Shown piece after piece: positions 43,565 to 53,002 of a stretch of 64,000 nt of DNA (the first letter of the stretch is position 1; the number at the start of each line of letters is the position of its first letter). Under the pieces are notes generated by a model. The model worked only from the letters and a program-made list of their open reading frames with translations, searched no databases and was not told the origin of the DNA. The stretch is from contig NZ_CP087719.1 in the NCBI RefSeq assembly GCF_020991085.1, positions 2,624,001 through 2,688,000 on the forward strand, given 5' to 3'. The DNA is from Roseomonas sp. OT10. GTDB taxonomy: Bacteria > Pseudomonadota > Alphaproteobacteria > Acetobacterales > Acetobacteraceae. The position numbers and the translations under genes are program-made.

Positions 43565-44458
43565 ATGCGGGGCATGAACAAGCTCCCGTCCGCGAAGCGC
43601 GCCGCGATCCTGACGATGCTCTGCGAGGGTGCCTCCATGCGGTCCGTCTCCCGCATGGCCGACGTGTCCATCAACACCGTGTCGAAGATGCTGGCGGACG
43701 CGGGCATGGCCTGCGCCGCGCACCACGGCGCCACGGTGCGGGGCGTGAAGGCCAAGCGGGTCCAGTGCGACGAGATTTGGTCCTTCTGCTACGCCAAGCA
43801 GAAGAACGTCGCGACCGCCAAGGCCGCGCCGGAAGAGGCGGGCGACGTGTGGACGTGGACCGCCCTGGACGCCGACAGCAAGCTCATCGTGAGCTACCTC
43901 ATCGGCGGGCGTGACGCGGGCTACGCGGCGGCCTTCATGGACGATGTGGCAGACCGCCTCGCCAACCGGGTGCAGCTCACCACCGACGCCCACAAGCCCT
44001 ACCTCACAGCTGTCGAGGGCGCATTCGGCGCCGATGTGGATTACGCCATGCTGGTGAAGCTCTATGGCGCCTCGCCCGAGAGCGCGAAGGGCCGCTACAG
44101 CCCGGCGGAGTGCGTAGGCATCCGCAAGGCTCGCGTGGAAGGGCGCCCCGACCCGGCGCACGTCTCCACGTCCTACGTCGAGCGGCAGAACCTGACGATG
44201 CGGATGCACATGCGGCGGTTCACGCGGCTGACGAACGCGTTCTCGAAGAAGGTCGAGAGCCACGCCCACATGGTCGCGCTCTACACCTGCTGGTACAACT
44301 TCGTCCGCATCCACAAGACGCTCCGCTGCACGCCCGCTATGGCGGCCGGGCTGACGGATCGGCTGTGGAGCATGGCCGACGTGGTGGCGCTGATTGACGC
44401 CCGCGAGGCGCCCCCGGCCAAGCGTGGCTCCTACAAGCCGCGGCAGAAGGCAGCATGA
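43565..44458 (+). CDS. DDE transposase, IS1-like
   Basis: A protein of 297 residues. An N-terminal HTH ([19 protein letters not shown]) is followed by a DDE core: D69 in QCDEIWSF, D141 in TTDAHKPY and E206 in [27 protein letters not shown] completes the usual C-terminal pattern. The start at 43565 follows GGGAG with normal spacing; 43574 is an alternative. It would catalyse cut-and-paste or copy movement of the 41244-44799 element. Unlike classical IS1, no frameshift is needed: a single frame encodes it all. Confidence 0.9.
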   Translation: MRGMNKLPSAKRAAILTMLCEGASMRSVSRMADVSINTVSKMLADAGMACAAHHGATVRGVKAKRVQCDEIWSFCYAKQKNVATAKAAPEEAGDVWTWTALDADSKLIVSYLIGGRDAGYAAAFMDDVADRLANRVQLTTDAHKPYLTAVEGAFGADVDYAMLVKLYGASPESAKGRYSPAECVGIRKARVEGRPDPAHVSTSYVERQNLTMRMHMRRFTRLTNAFSKKVESHAHMVALYTCWYNFVRIHKTLRCTPAMAAGLTDRLWSMADVVALIDAREAPPAKRGSYKPRQKAA

Positions 44459-44790
44459 TGCTGTCCCGAGTGAATTGGCGACGTGGTTCCTTCCGGACTT
44501 GGGTGGTTCTCAGCGCCCTCTGGTTGGGCTTCGTGGCTCTATCCGTGGCACTTGGCCGTGGCCCAGTGATTCGCTTACCGCATCCATTCCCGCCCCCCTT
44601 CCGTCCTTCGACCGACTCAATCTTCTTGGAAGAATACGGAGAGGTATTTTACGTGTGGCTTGGCTGCGTAAGGCTCTCGCCCCAAGAGTTTTGGACCCTT
44701 GTGGTCCCGGGGCCACCGATCCTCCTCGCCCTTCTCCTCGCCGGCCTTGGCTGGATCGTAGCTGGTTTTCAGCGCCCAAATTCAAACTGA
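44455..44790 (+). CDS. Small membrane protein at the right end of the element
   Basis: A 111-residue protein with two hydrophobic segments ([20 protein letters not shown] and [19 protein letters not shown]-like [20 protein letters not shown]). It starts at ATGATG within the stop of the transposase and its own stop lies inside the right terminal inverted repeat, so it is translationally coupled to the transposase and is part of the element. No family is recognised. Confidence 0.55.
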   Translation: MMLSRVNWRRGSFRTWVVLSALWLGFVALSVALGRGPVIRLPHPFPPPFRPSTDSIFLEEYGEVFYVWLGCVRLSPQEFWTLVVPGPPILLALLLAGLGWIVAGFQRPNSN

Positions 44791-44799
44791 GACACCACC
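44779..44799 (-). repeat. Right terminal inverted repeat
   Basis: The 21-base right end of the element, complementary to 41244-41264 with two mismatches. It also encodes the last codons and stop of the small membrane protein. Confidence 0.92.
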
Positions 44800-44807
44800 C
44801 CATGACA
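44800..44807. repeat. Target-site duplication, right
   Basis: CCATGACA, an exact copy of 41236-41243, directly after the right terminal repeat. Confidence 0.92.
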
Positions 44808-44946
44808 CGGCCGGTCGCATCACCGCCTTCGCCGCGCCCGGGACGCCCAGGCGCGGCGTCCGGCGGTTGGGCGTCGCGCACGGGCGGGTCCAAGGCGGCC
44901 GCCGCGCGTGACCATGCATCCGGGAGGCCCGGCGTCCCCTCCCGGT

Positions 44947-46638
44947 TCAGCCGGTTTCCGGCACCATGGCGAAACGCAGGCCCAGGGTCGCCTCGAAGCC
45001 GGTGCCGTCGATCTCGAACTCCCAGTGGGCCGGATCCGCGCGGTCGGGCTGCCTCATGGACAGCCGCTGGTTCGGGTCGGTGAAGTCCTCGCCGGTGTGC
45101 AGCACCATCTCGCGCAGCATCAGCCGTTCGATGTCGTCGAAGATCGCCCGCACGTAGTACTGCTTGCGGTAGACGACATTGTCGGAGAAGCCGATCCCGA
45201 AGCTGTCGCGCTCGCCGACATAGAAGTCCAGCCGGATCACCACGTCGTCCGGATGCGCCGGGTCCGGTGCCGGCAGCGGCTTGGGCGGGCCGCCGGACGC
45301 CAGGACCCCGGGCCCGCGGGCGGTGGTGTCCAGCCAACCTTCCCAGATCACGCGCTGCCCGCCTGCTCCATCCGCCCAGCCGAAGACGGGGTCGGACTCG
45401 CTCATGTCCTCGCTGGCGAAGGGGCCGTAGCAGTTCTCCGCCTCGGCGCTCTGGTGGAACAGCTCGAAATCCACCCGGCGCGGCTTGATGCTGACGCCGA
45501 AGAAGAACTCGCTCTTGCCGAACAGGTCCTTGCCCCGCTTGATCTTCGCGCGGACCAGGTTGAGCGTGACCTTGACGTTGCCGAAGAAGAAGCGCGTCGC
45601 CGCCTCGAAGGCCTCGCGCGAGGTGACGAGCGAATCCGGGCCGCCATGGCACTTGTGCACGAAGGTGCGCGGCGCCCCGGGAAGCTGGGCATAGGCCTGC
45701 TTCACCAGCCCGTCGCTGCGGTTGTAGGTGGCGCCGAACTCCCCCGCGACCGAGAAGGCGCGGTTCAGCCAGCTCGCCACCACCGGGCCATAGGTGCGGT
45801 AGTTGGTGCCGACCACGGTCAGCAGTCGGTCCGGCGGGAAGTGGTTCGCGAAGTTGCGGAAGCCGACCGGGTTGTCCACGGCGGCCTGCGTTTTCGGGTT
45901 GAACTGCTCCAGCTCCTGCGCGGCGGAGATGCCGATCCACTCCTGCAGGATCTGGAAGGAGATGCCCTGGTGCGGCGTGCCCAGCGTGACGATCTTGTTG
46001 ATCTCCGTGCGCGGGTCGATGGCCGTCCCGTCATCCGACGGATAGGCCCGCTGGATGGCCTCGCGCACGATCAGGCCGCCCATCGAATGCGCGATGATGT
46101 TCACCTTGGGCGCCGTGCCGTGCTTGACCTCCGCCAGGCGGCGGATGAAGCGGATCAGGCGCTTCAGCGCCTCCCCGTAGCGCCTGAAGTCGTCCCGGTC
46201 CTCGAGGTCGTAGTAGCGGAACACCCAGAGCGTCCGCAGCGCGTTCGACGGCGATTGCAGCAGCCCCAGCGCCACACCGGGATCGATGACGACCTTGTGG
46301 CCGGTGAAGAGATCCAGCTCGAACCGCTCCAGGATCTCCGCCGGGATGGTCGTCTTGTCGCGCTCGACGGGCGAGCTGTAGTAGCCGACGACGTTGGTCG
46401 CGTCGTTGTAGGTCCAGCGCGACTTCATCAGCCGCAGCACCAGCCCTTCGTAGATGTAGTTCTCGCCGCGCTTCTGCGGGTAGACGGTGCCGTCGTTGAA
46501 GCCCTGATAGGCGATCCGCTGCTCGTCCTTGACGCCCAGCCCGCCGAAGCCGCGCACCAGGATGATGGGCTGCTCCCGGCGCGTCGGCGCCTCCGGGCCC
46601 GGGGCCGCCCGCAGCCCGCCTTCCGCCGATGACGACAT
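44947..46638 (-). CDS. Alpha/beta-hydrolase, lipase-like (PGAP1-like), cytoplasmic
   Basis: A protein of 563 residues with the nucleophile elbow in KVNIIAHSMGGLIVREAIQRA (AHSMGG) and a likely Asp/His pair further on (VTLGTPHQGIS carries the family TPHxG). Its N-terminal ILVRGFGGLG is the usual oxyanion strand. Beyond about residue 330 it has a long C-terminal beta-rich region (FFFGVSIKPRRVDFELFHQS; VIRLDFYVGERDSFGIGFSD) of unknown function. No signal peptide is visible. It is oriented away from the mobile element. Confidence 0.82.
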   Translation of the reverse strand: MSSSAEGGLRAAPGPEAPTRREQPIILVRGFGGLGVKDEQRIAYQGFNDGTVYPQKRGENYIYEGLVLRLMKSRWTYNDATNVVGYYSSPVERDKTTIPAEILERFELDLFTGHKVVIDPGVALGLLQSPSNALRTLWVFRYYDLEDRDDFRRYGEALKRLIRFIRRLAEVKHGTAPKVNIIAHSMGGLIVREAIQRAYPSDDGTAIDPRTEINKIVTLGTPHQGISFQILQEWIGISAAQELEQFNPKTQAAVDNPVGFRNFANHFPPDRLLTVVGTNYRTYGPVVASWLNRAFSVAGEFGATYNRSDGLVKQAYAQLPGAPRTFVHKCHGGPDSLVTSREAFEAATRFFFGNVKVTLNLVRAKIKRGKDLFGKSEFFFGVSIKPRRVDFELFHQSAEAENCYGPFASEDMSESDPVFGWADGAGGQRVIWEGWLDTTARGPGVLASGGPPKPLPAPDPAHPDDVVIRLDFYVGERDSFGIGFSDNVVYRKQYYVRAIFDDIERLMLREMVLHTGEDFTDPNQRLSMRQPDRADPAHWEFEIDGTGFEATLGLRFAMVPETG

Positions 46639-46745
46639 GCCCCGCCCCTCCTGGACCAGTGCCCGGCCGGATTGTTGCTATGGATGAACGATTTGGTCCA
46701 CAGGGGATCGGCGGGCGCTGCGCGGGGGGAAGCGGGGTTGGCGGG

Positions 46746-48071
46746 CTACCCCATCCGGTCGCGCAGCTCGGCCACCGCCGCCAGGGGCGGCGCCACGGTC
46801 ACCTGCCGCCCCCCCTGCCATTGCATCAGGTAGGGCCGGGCGCGCGTGTTCTGACCCGCCTCGTCGAAGCGCGCGCCCCAGCCATTGGCCAAGGTGCCCT
46901 CCGGGAGGTCCAGGGCCAGCATGGCGGCCCGGACGCGGTCGCGTTCGACCGACCCGGCACGCTGCACCGCCTCCAGGAAGGCCTGGGTGCCGACATAGCT
47001 GGAGAGGCTGTGGCCCGAACGCGGCTCGGCGCCGTAGCGGCGCTTGTAGGCCTCGGCGAAGGGCCGGGCGCCGGGCGCCGCGGCGTCGTTCACCGCGAAG
47101 GGCGTGAAGTCGACGTTCAGCGTCCCCTCGAAATCCGCCCCCACCGCCCGAGCGGTGTCGCTCAGGCTGTAGCCGGCGCCGGCGCCGATCACCATGCGCG
47201 GCCGCCAGGCGACCTCGCGCATCGCGCGGTAGAGCAGCACCACCTCGCCGGGATAGCCGCTGTGCAGCACCACCTCCGCCTCCACCCCGCGCAGGCGTTG
47301 CACGAAGGCGGCCAGGCCATCGGGCCGCGACGGGTAGGAGAGCTTCTCCACCGGCGGCATGCCGCGCTCGCGCAGCCGCGCCTCCTGGAAGCCGGACACG
47401 CTTTGGCCGTAGAGCCCATCCTCGAACAGGATGGCGACCCGAGGCACCATCCGCGCGACCGGGCCGTCGGCGGGGGCGAGGGCGCGGGCCCAGGCATCGG
47501 CCAGCATCTCCACCGCCTCGACCGAGACGCGCGCGAAGTCGGAGGCGCGCGGACAGGCGCGGAACAGGCCGCGCAGCCCGCGCTCCGTGATGGGATCGGC
47601 GATCGAATCCAGCTCGAAATACGGCAGCCCCTGCCCGTCCACCACCTGGGAGGCGGCGGAAGCGAGGGCGGAGGCGCTGGTCCCGAGGACGGCCACCACC
47701 TTCTCGCTGCCGGTCAGTCGGCGTGCCTCGGCCACCGCCCGGGAGGCGTCGCCGACATCGGCCTTCACCAGCCGCACCGGGCGGGTGAGCAGGCCCCCCG
47801 CCCCGTTGCACTCGTCCACGGCCATCTCCAGCCCGCGGAAGCTCTCGTCGCCCAGCAGCGCCAGCGGCCCGGTGAAGGGGAAGAGGGCGCCCAGGCGCAG
47901 CTCGTTGCGCCCGTCGCCGCCCTGCGCCGGCGGCGCCGGCACCTGGGCCAGCACGGCCGGCGCCGCACCGGGCACGGCGCGGAGGGCGCTCAGGAGGGCG
48001 AAGCCGCCCAGCAGCGGGCGGCGCGCGACATGTTGGATGCGACGGATTCCGGCCTCCCCGGACAGCACCAT
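46746..48071 (-). CDS. Branched-chain-amino-acid-type ABC substrate-binding protein
   Basis: A protein of about 441 residues with a signal segment (HVARRPLLGGFALLSALRAVP) and the Peripla_BP_6 fold: LRLGALFPFTGPLALLGDES, GGLLTRPVRLVKADVGDAS, VVAVLGTSASALASAAS, then VGTQAFLEAVQRAGSV. The domain usually delivers branched-chain amino acids, amides or aromatic acids to LivHMGF-type permeases, none of which are near. Possible use in sensing or uptake of an aromatic acid is speculation. Start 48071 or 48101. Confidence 0.85.
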   Translation of the reverse strand: MVLSGEAGIRRIQHVARRPLLGGFALLSALRAVPGAAPAVLAQVPAPPAQGGDGRNELRLGALFPFTGPLALLGDESFRGLEMAVDECNGAGGLLTRPVRLVKADVGDASRAVAEARRLTGSEKVVAVLGTSASALASAASQVVDGQGLPYFELDSIADPITERGLRGLFRACPRASDFARVSVEAVEMLADAWARALAPADGPVARMVPRVAILFEDGLYGQSVSGFQEARLRERGMPPVEKLSYPSRPDGLAAFVQRLRGVEAEVVLHSGYPGEVVLLYRAMREVAWRPRMVIGAGAGYSLSDTARAVGADFEGTLNVDFTPFAVNDAAAPGARPFAEAYKRRYGAEPRSGHSLSSYVGTQAFLEAVQRAGSVERDRVRAAMLALDLPEGTLANGWGARFDEAGQNTRARPYLMQWQGGRQVTVAPPLAAVAELRDRMG

Positions 48072-48247
48072 GCGGCAGGCGCCGGCGAAGCCCGGATGCA
48101 AGCGGATGCGCTTCCCGGGCGCAACCCCGGAGCCGCACCCTCGCCTTCCGGCGGACCCGCCGCCTTGACGCCCCCGGGCGGGCCGACGACCTTGCCGCGC
48201 TCCGCCGGCCCCTCCCCGGGCCGGCCGCCGCCTTCAGGGAGGATCGC

Positions 48248-49255
48248 ATGGCCGCGCTGCCAGACCGCATGACCTATGTCGCGCATGGCCAGGGCGGCGC
48301 GCCCGAGGTGCTGCACCTCGCCACCGGGCCCGTCCCGGTGCCGGCATCCGACGAGGTGCTGATCCGCGTGCTGGCGGCCGGGGTGAACCGGCCGGACGTG
48401 GCGCAGCGCCAGGGCAACTACCCGCCGCCCCCCGGCGCAAGCCCGATCCTGGGCCTGGAGGTCGCGGGCGAGGTCGTGGCCTGCGGCGACGCCGTGTCGC
48501 GCTGGACGGTCGGGGACCGGGTCTGCGCCCTGACCAATGGCGGCGGCTATGCCGAATACTGCGTGGCGCCGGAGGCGCAGTGCCTGCCCTGGCCGGAGGG
48601 CTACGACGCTGCCCGCGCCGCGGCGCTGCCGGAGAACGTCTTCACCGTCTGGGCCAACCTGTTCGGCCACGGCCGGCTGGCGGCGGGCGAGACGGCGCTG
48701 GTGCATGGCGGCACCTCGGGGATCGGCGTCACCGCGATCCAGCTCGGCGCGGCCTTCGGGGCGCGGATGCTGGCCACCGCCGGCAGCGCGGAGAAGGTGG
48801 CGGAATGCTTGCGCTTCGGCGCGGCCGCGGCCTTCGACTACAAGACCCAGGACTTCGTCGAGGAGGTCCGCAAGATCGCCGGCAAGGGCGGTATCGACGT
48901 GGTGCTGGACATGGTCGGCGCACCGTATTTCGAGCGCAACCTGCGCTGCCTCGGCATGGACGGGCGGCTGGTGATCATCGCCTTCCTCGGCGGGCCACAG
49001 GCCGACAGCGTGGACCTGCGCCCGATCATGGTCCGGCGGCTGACCGTCACCGGCAGCACCATGCGCCCGCGCACCACCGCGCAGAAGGGCGCGATCGCCC
49101 AGGCCCTGGAGCAGAAGGTCTGGCCGCTGCTGGCCCAGGGGCGCTGCGCCCCGCACATCCACGCCACCTTCCCCCTCGCTGAGGCCGCGCAGGCCCATGC
49201 GCTGATGGAGAGCAGCGCGCATGTCGGCAAGATCCTGCTGACGGTGGGATCGTGA
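48248..49255 (+). CDS. NAD(P)H-quinone oxidoreductase, zeta-crystallin/PIG3-like
   Basis: A protein of 335 residues of the MDR family without the catalytic-zinc cysteine of true alcohol dehydrogenases. It has AAGVNRPDVAQRQGNYPPPPGAS, an LVHGGTSGIGVTAIQLG nucleotide motif, and IIAFLGGPQADSVDL near the C-terminus. PIG3-type enzymes reduce quinones with NADPH. A GGGAGGATCGC ribosome site precedes the ATG. It is divergent from the binding-protein gene across about 175 bp. Confidence 0.9.
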   Translation: MAALPDRMTYVAHGQGGAPEVLHLATGPVPVPASDEVLIRVLAAGVNRPDVAQRQGNYPPPPGASPILGLEVAGEVVACGDAVSRWTVGDRVCALTNGGGYAEYCVAPEAQCLPWPEGYDAARAAALPENVFTVWANLFGHGRLAAGETALVHGGTSGIGVTAIQLGAAFGARMLATAGSAEKVAECLRFGAAAAFDYKTQDFVEEVRKIAGKGGIDVVLDMVGAPYFERNLRCLGMDGRLVIIAFLGGPQADSVDLRPIMVRRLTVTGSTMRPRTTAQKGAIAQALEQKVWPLLAQGRCAPHIHATFPLAEAAQAHALMESSAHVGKILLTVGS

Positions 49256-49278
49256 GGCCCCGGCCGGCGCCGCCCTGC

Positions 49279-49298
49279 GCCGCCCCGGCCGGGGCGGC
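49279..49298. terminator. 20-base perfect palindrome between quinone oxidoreductase and EamA genes
   Basis: Perfect self-complementary hairpin with arms GCCGCCCCGG and CCGGGGCGGC, ending at the base before the GTG start of the EamA gene. With no T-run it may be a weak terminator, or it may hide the ribosome site of the next gene. Confidence 0.4.
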
Positions 49299-50186
49299 GT
49301 GACCCCGCCGCCCGCAGCCGATCGGCTGCGCTGGGCGGATCTGCGGCTGCTGCTGCTGGCGGTGGTGCTGTTCGGCGGCGTCTGGCCGGTGACCAAGCAC
49401 GCCCTGCGCGACGCCACGCCCGTCTGGTTCGCCGTCTCCCGCGCCGGGCTGGCGACGCTGGTGATCACGCTGCTGGTCCTGGCGCTGGGGCGGCTGCGCC
49501 GGCCCGGCCCGCGCGACTGGCCGGCGGTGCTGGCGGTGGGCTCCCTGCAGCTGGGAGCCTTCTTCGCGCTGACCCATCTCGCCCTGCCGCTGGTGCCGGC
49601 GGGGCGGACGGCGGTGCTGTCCAACGTCACCATCATCTGGCTGGTGCCGCTCTCCGTGCTCCTGCTGGGCGAGCGGCTGCCGCCGCGGCGCTGGGCGGCG
49701 GCCGGGCTGGGGCTCGCCGGCGCGGCCGTGCTGGTCGGCCCCTGGGCGGTGGACTGGAGCGATCCCCGCGCCCTGGGCGGCAATGCCCTGCTGCTGCTGG
49801 CGGCGCTGTGCTGGAGCCTGGCCATCGTCATCACCCGCCTCCGGCCGCCCCACCGCCCCATGCTGGAGCTGCTGCCCTGGTGCTTCGGCCTGGGCACCCT
49901 GCTGCTGGCGGCGCTGGCCCTGCTGCGCGAGCCGGGCGGCGGCATCGGCCCGGGCGCCTGGCCGCACGCCGCCTTCATCGGCTTCGTCGCCGCGCCGCTG
50001 GGGACCTGGAGCGTGATCGAGGCGGGGCGGCGGCTGCCCGGCGCCGTCGCATCGGTCGGCTTCATGCTGGTGCCTGCGCTGGGGCTGGCGGGGGCGGCGC
50101 TCTGGCTGGGCGAGCCGATGGGCTGGGACGTGTGGCTGGGGGCGGCGCTGATCCTGGGCAGCGTGCTGCTGGCGGTGGGAGGATAG
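49299..50186 (+). CDS. EamA/DMT family transporter
   Basis: A protein of 295 residues starting with GTG. It has ten membrane helices in two EamA repeats, with LRLLLLAVVLFGGVWPVTKHAL first and LPLVPAGRTAVLSNVTIIWLV as the conserved block. It is the fourth DMT/SMR-type protein in the window and differs from the pair at 12-13.8 kb. Its start lies directly on the hairpin at 49279-49298. The substrate is unknown. Confidence 0.87.
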   Translation: MTPPPAADRLRWADLRLLLLAVVLFGGVWPVTKHALRDATPVWFAVSRAGLATLVITLLVLALGRLRRPGPRDWPAVLAVGSLQLGAFFALTHLALPLVPAGRTAVLSNVTIIWLVPLSVLLLGERLPPRRWAAAGLGLAGAAVLVGPWAVDWSDPRALGGNALLLLAALCWSLAIVITRLRPPHRPMLELLPWCFGLGTLLLAALALLREPGGGIGPGAWPHAAFIGFVAAPLGTWSVIEAGRRLPGAVASVGFMLVPALGLAGAALWLGEPMGWDVWLGAALILGSVLLAVGG

Positions 50187-50190
50187 GGCG

Positions 50191-50979
50191 ATGCGTCTGA
50201 ACGTGACGGAGTCGGGCCCGCAGCAGGGGGTCGGGGCCCCGGCGGTGGTTCTGCTGCACGGGCTGTTCGGCCAGTCGCGCAACTTCGCGACGCTGCGCGA
50301 GGCGCTGTCCGACCGCCACCGGGTCCTGGCGCTGGACCTGCGCGACCATGGCGACAGCCCCCACGCGCCGGTCGAGGGGTATGGCGCCATGGCGGCCGAC
50401 GTGGCGGAGACCCTGGCGGCGCTGGGTGCGGAAGGGGCGGCCGTGATCGGCCATTCCATGGGCGGGAAGGTCGCCATGCGGCTGGCGCTGGACCATCCCG
50501 CCGCCCTGTCGCGCCTCGTCGTCTCCGACATCGCGCCGGTGCCCTACGCACCCGCCTTCCGCGGCCATGCCGCCGCGATGCAGGCCCTGCCGCTGCACCC
50601 CGGCCTGACCCGGCGGGAGGCCGATGCCGCCCTGGCCGGCGCGGTGCCGGAGGCAGGGGTGCGGGCCTTCCTGCTGCAGAACCTCGACTTCGCCGCCCCG
50701 CGCTGGAAGATCGGGCTGGCGGAGATCGCCGCCGGCCTGCCGGAGATCGAGGGCTGGGAGGCGCCGGCGGGCGCCCGCTGGGACGGCCCGGTGCTGGTGG
50801 TGCGCGGCGGGCGCAGCCCCTATGTCCGGCCGGAGCACGAGCCCCTGTTCACCGCCCTTTTCCCGCGGGCCCGCTTCGCGGTGGTCGAGAAGGCGGGGCA
50901 CTGGATCCATGCCGAGGACCCGGCCGGCTTCCTGGTGGCGATCCGGCCCTTCCTGGAGCCGGGCGGCCCTGCCGCCTGA
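50191..50979 (+). CDS. Alpha/beta-hydrolase (YbfF-like esterase)
   Basis: A protein of 262 residues. AVVLLHGLFGQSRNF is the oxyanion region, AAVIGHSMGGKVAMRLAL the serine nucleophile elbow, and KAGHWIHAEDPAGF the catalytic histidine. The length and cap-domain layout match YbfF and PGAP-like esterases acting on acyl esters. It is 4 bp after the EamA stop, so the two are probably co-transcribed. Substrate unknown. Confidence 0.9.
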   Translation: MRLNVTESGPQQGVGAPAVVLLHGLFGQSRNFATLREALSDRHRVLALDLRDHGDSPHAPVEGYGAMAADVAETLAALGAEGAAVIGHSMGGKVAMRLALDHPAALSRLVVSDIAPVPYAPAFRGHAAAMQALPLHPGLTRREADAALAGAVPEAGVRAFLLQNLDFAAPRWKIGLAEIAAGLPEIEGWEAPAGARWDGPVLVVRGGRSPYVRPEHEPLFTALFPRARFAVVEKAGHWIHAEDPAGFLVAIRPFLEPGGPAA

Positions 50980-51135
50980 GGCCGGCCGCCGTGCCCTGCC
51001 GGCCACGGCGGGGTGTCCTTCGCAGCCCGGTCGAGCAAACATGTGTAACGGGCTGCAAACGTGTCTCGCCCCCCTGTTGCCGCCGCCCGGCGCGCATGCA
51101 AAGCAGCGCGCCTCATCCTTTGGAGGGGAGAGCGC

Positions 51136-51393
51136 ATGAGGGCCATCGCAGCGGTGGTGTTGGTGATCCTGGCCGGCTGTGCCGAGAAGCCGCCAGTGGT
51201 GGCGGGCCCGTCCGACCCGGCCGAGCCCTTCCGGCCCGCCTGCCGCGAACGCTGGCAGACGACCTTCGCCATCGAGAAGTGCGCGCAGGACGCGCTGGAG
51301 GCCTCTCGCGGCGGTTCGGCCACGGCCGTCCCGGCGGCGGCCCCGCCGGCCCCGGCCGCGCCCCCCGCGGCACCGGCCGCCCGCCGCCGCTGA
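51136..51393 (+). CDS. Small lipoprotein
   Basis: An 85-residue protein with the lipobox pattern VVLVILAGCAE, so cleaved and lipid-anchored at Cys15. A short domain (ACRERWQTTFAIEKCAQDAL) with two cysteines and an Ala/Pro-rich tail follow. The ATG at 51136 follows TTGGAGGGGAG, a strong ribosome site. Function is unknown. The cysteine pair could form a disulphide. Confidence 0.6.
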   Translation: MRAIAAVVLVILAGCAEKPPVVAGPSDPAEPFRPACRERWQTTFAIEKCAQDALEASRGGSATAVPAAAPPAPAAPPAAPAARRR

Positions 51394-51480
51394 TCCCGGC
51401 CGCCCTGCCCGGACGGGGGGCAGGGCGCGGGGAACGACCCCCGCGTGGCACCCAGCGGAGAGGCTCCGCCGGGCGCCGCG

Positions 51481-53002
<1,522 letters not shown>

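Larger units (their letters stand above)
41244..44799 (+). mobile_element. IS1-like transposable element with passenger genes (3556 bp)
   Basis: The ends are near-perfect inverted repeats: left GGTAGTGTCTCAGTTTGAA, right (inverted) GGTGGTGTCTCAGTTTGAA, 19 of 21 matching over the full repeat. An 8-bp duplication CCATGACA flanks it. It contains a single-frame DDE transposase near the right end, a membrane protein, and upstream passengers: a Cys/His-rich peptide, a basic KGG-like peptide, and a toxin-like/ImmA-IrrE gene pair. Typical IS1-like elements carry only the transposase, so this is a passenger-carrying version. The ImmA-IrrE region has lower GC than the host. Confidence 0.9.

Noticed and set aside
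44808-44946. Possible fourth, partial copy of the dispersed repeat right of the element
   Set aside because: Only short stretches (GACACGGCCGG; CCGGGAGG..CGTCCCCTCCC) resemble the repeat; the hairpin with the CCGAGGAGC arms is absent, so I do not call it.
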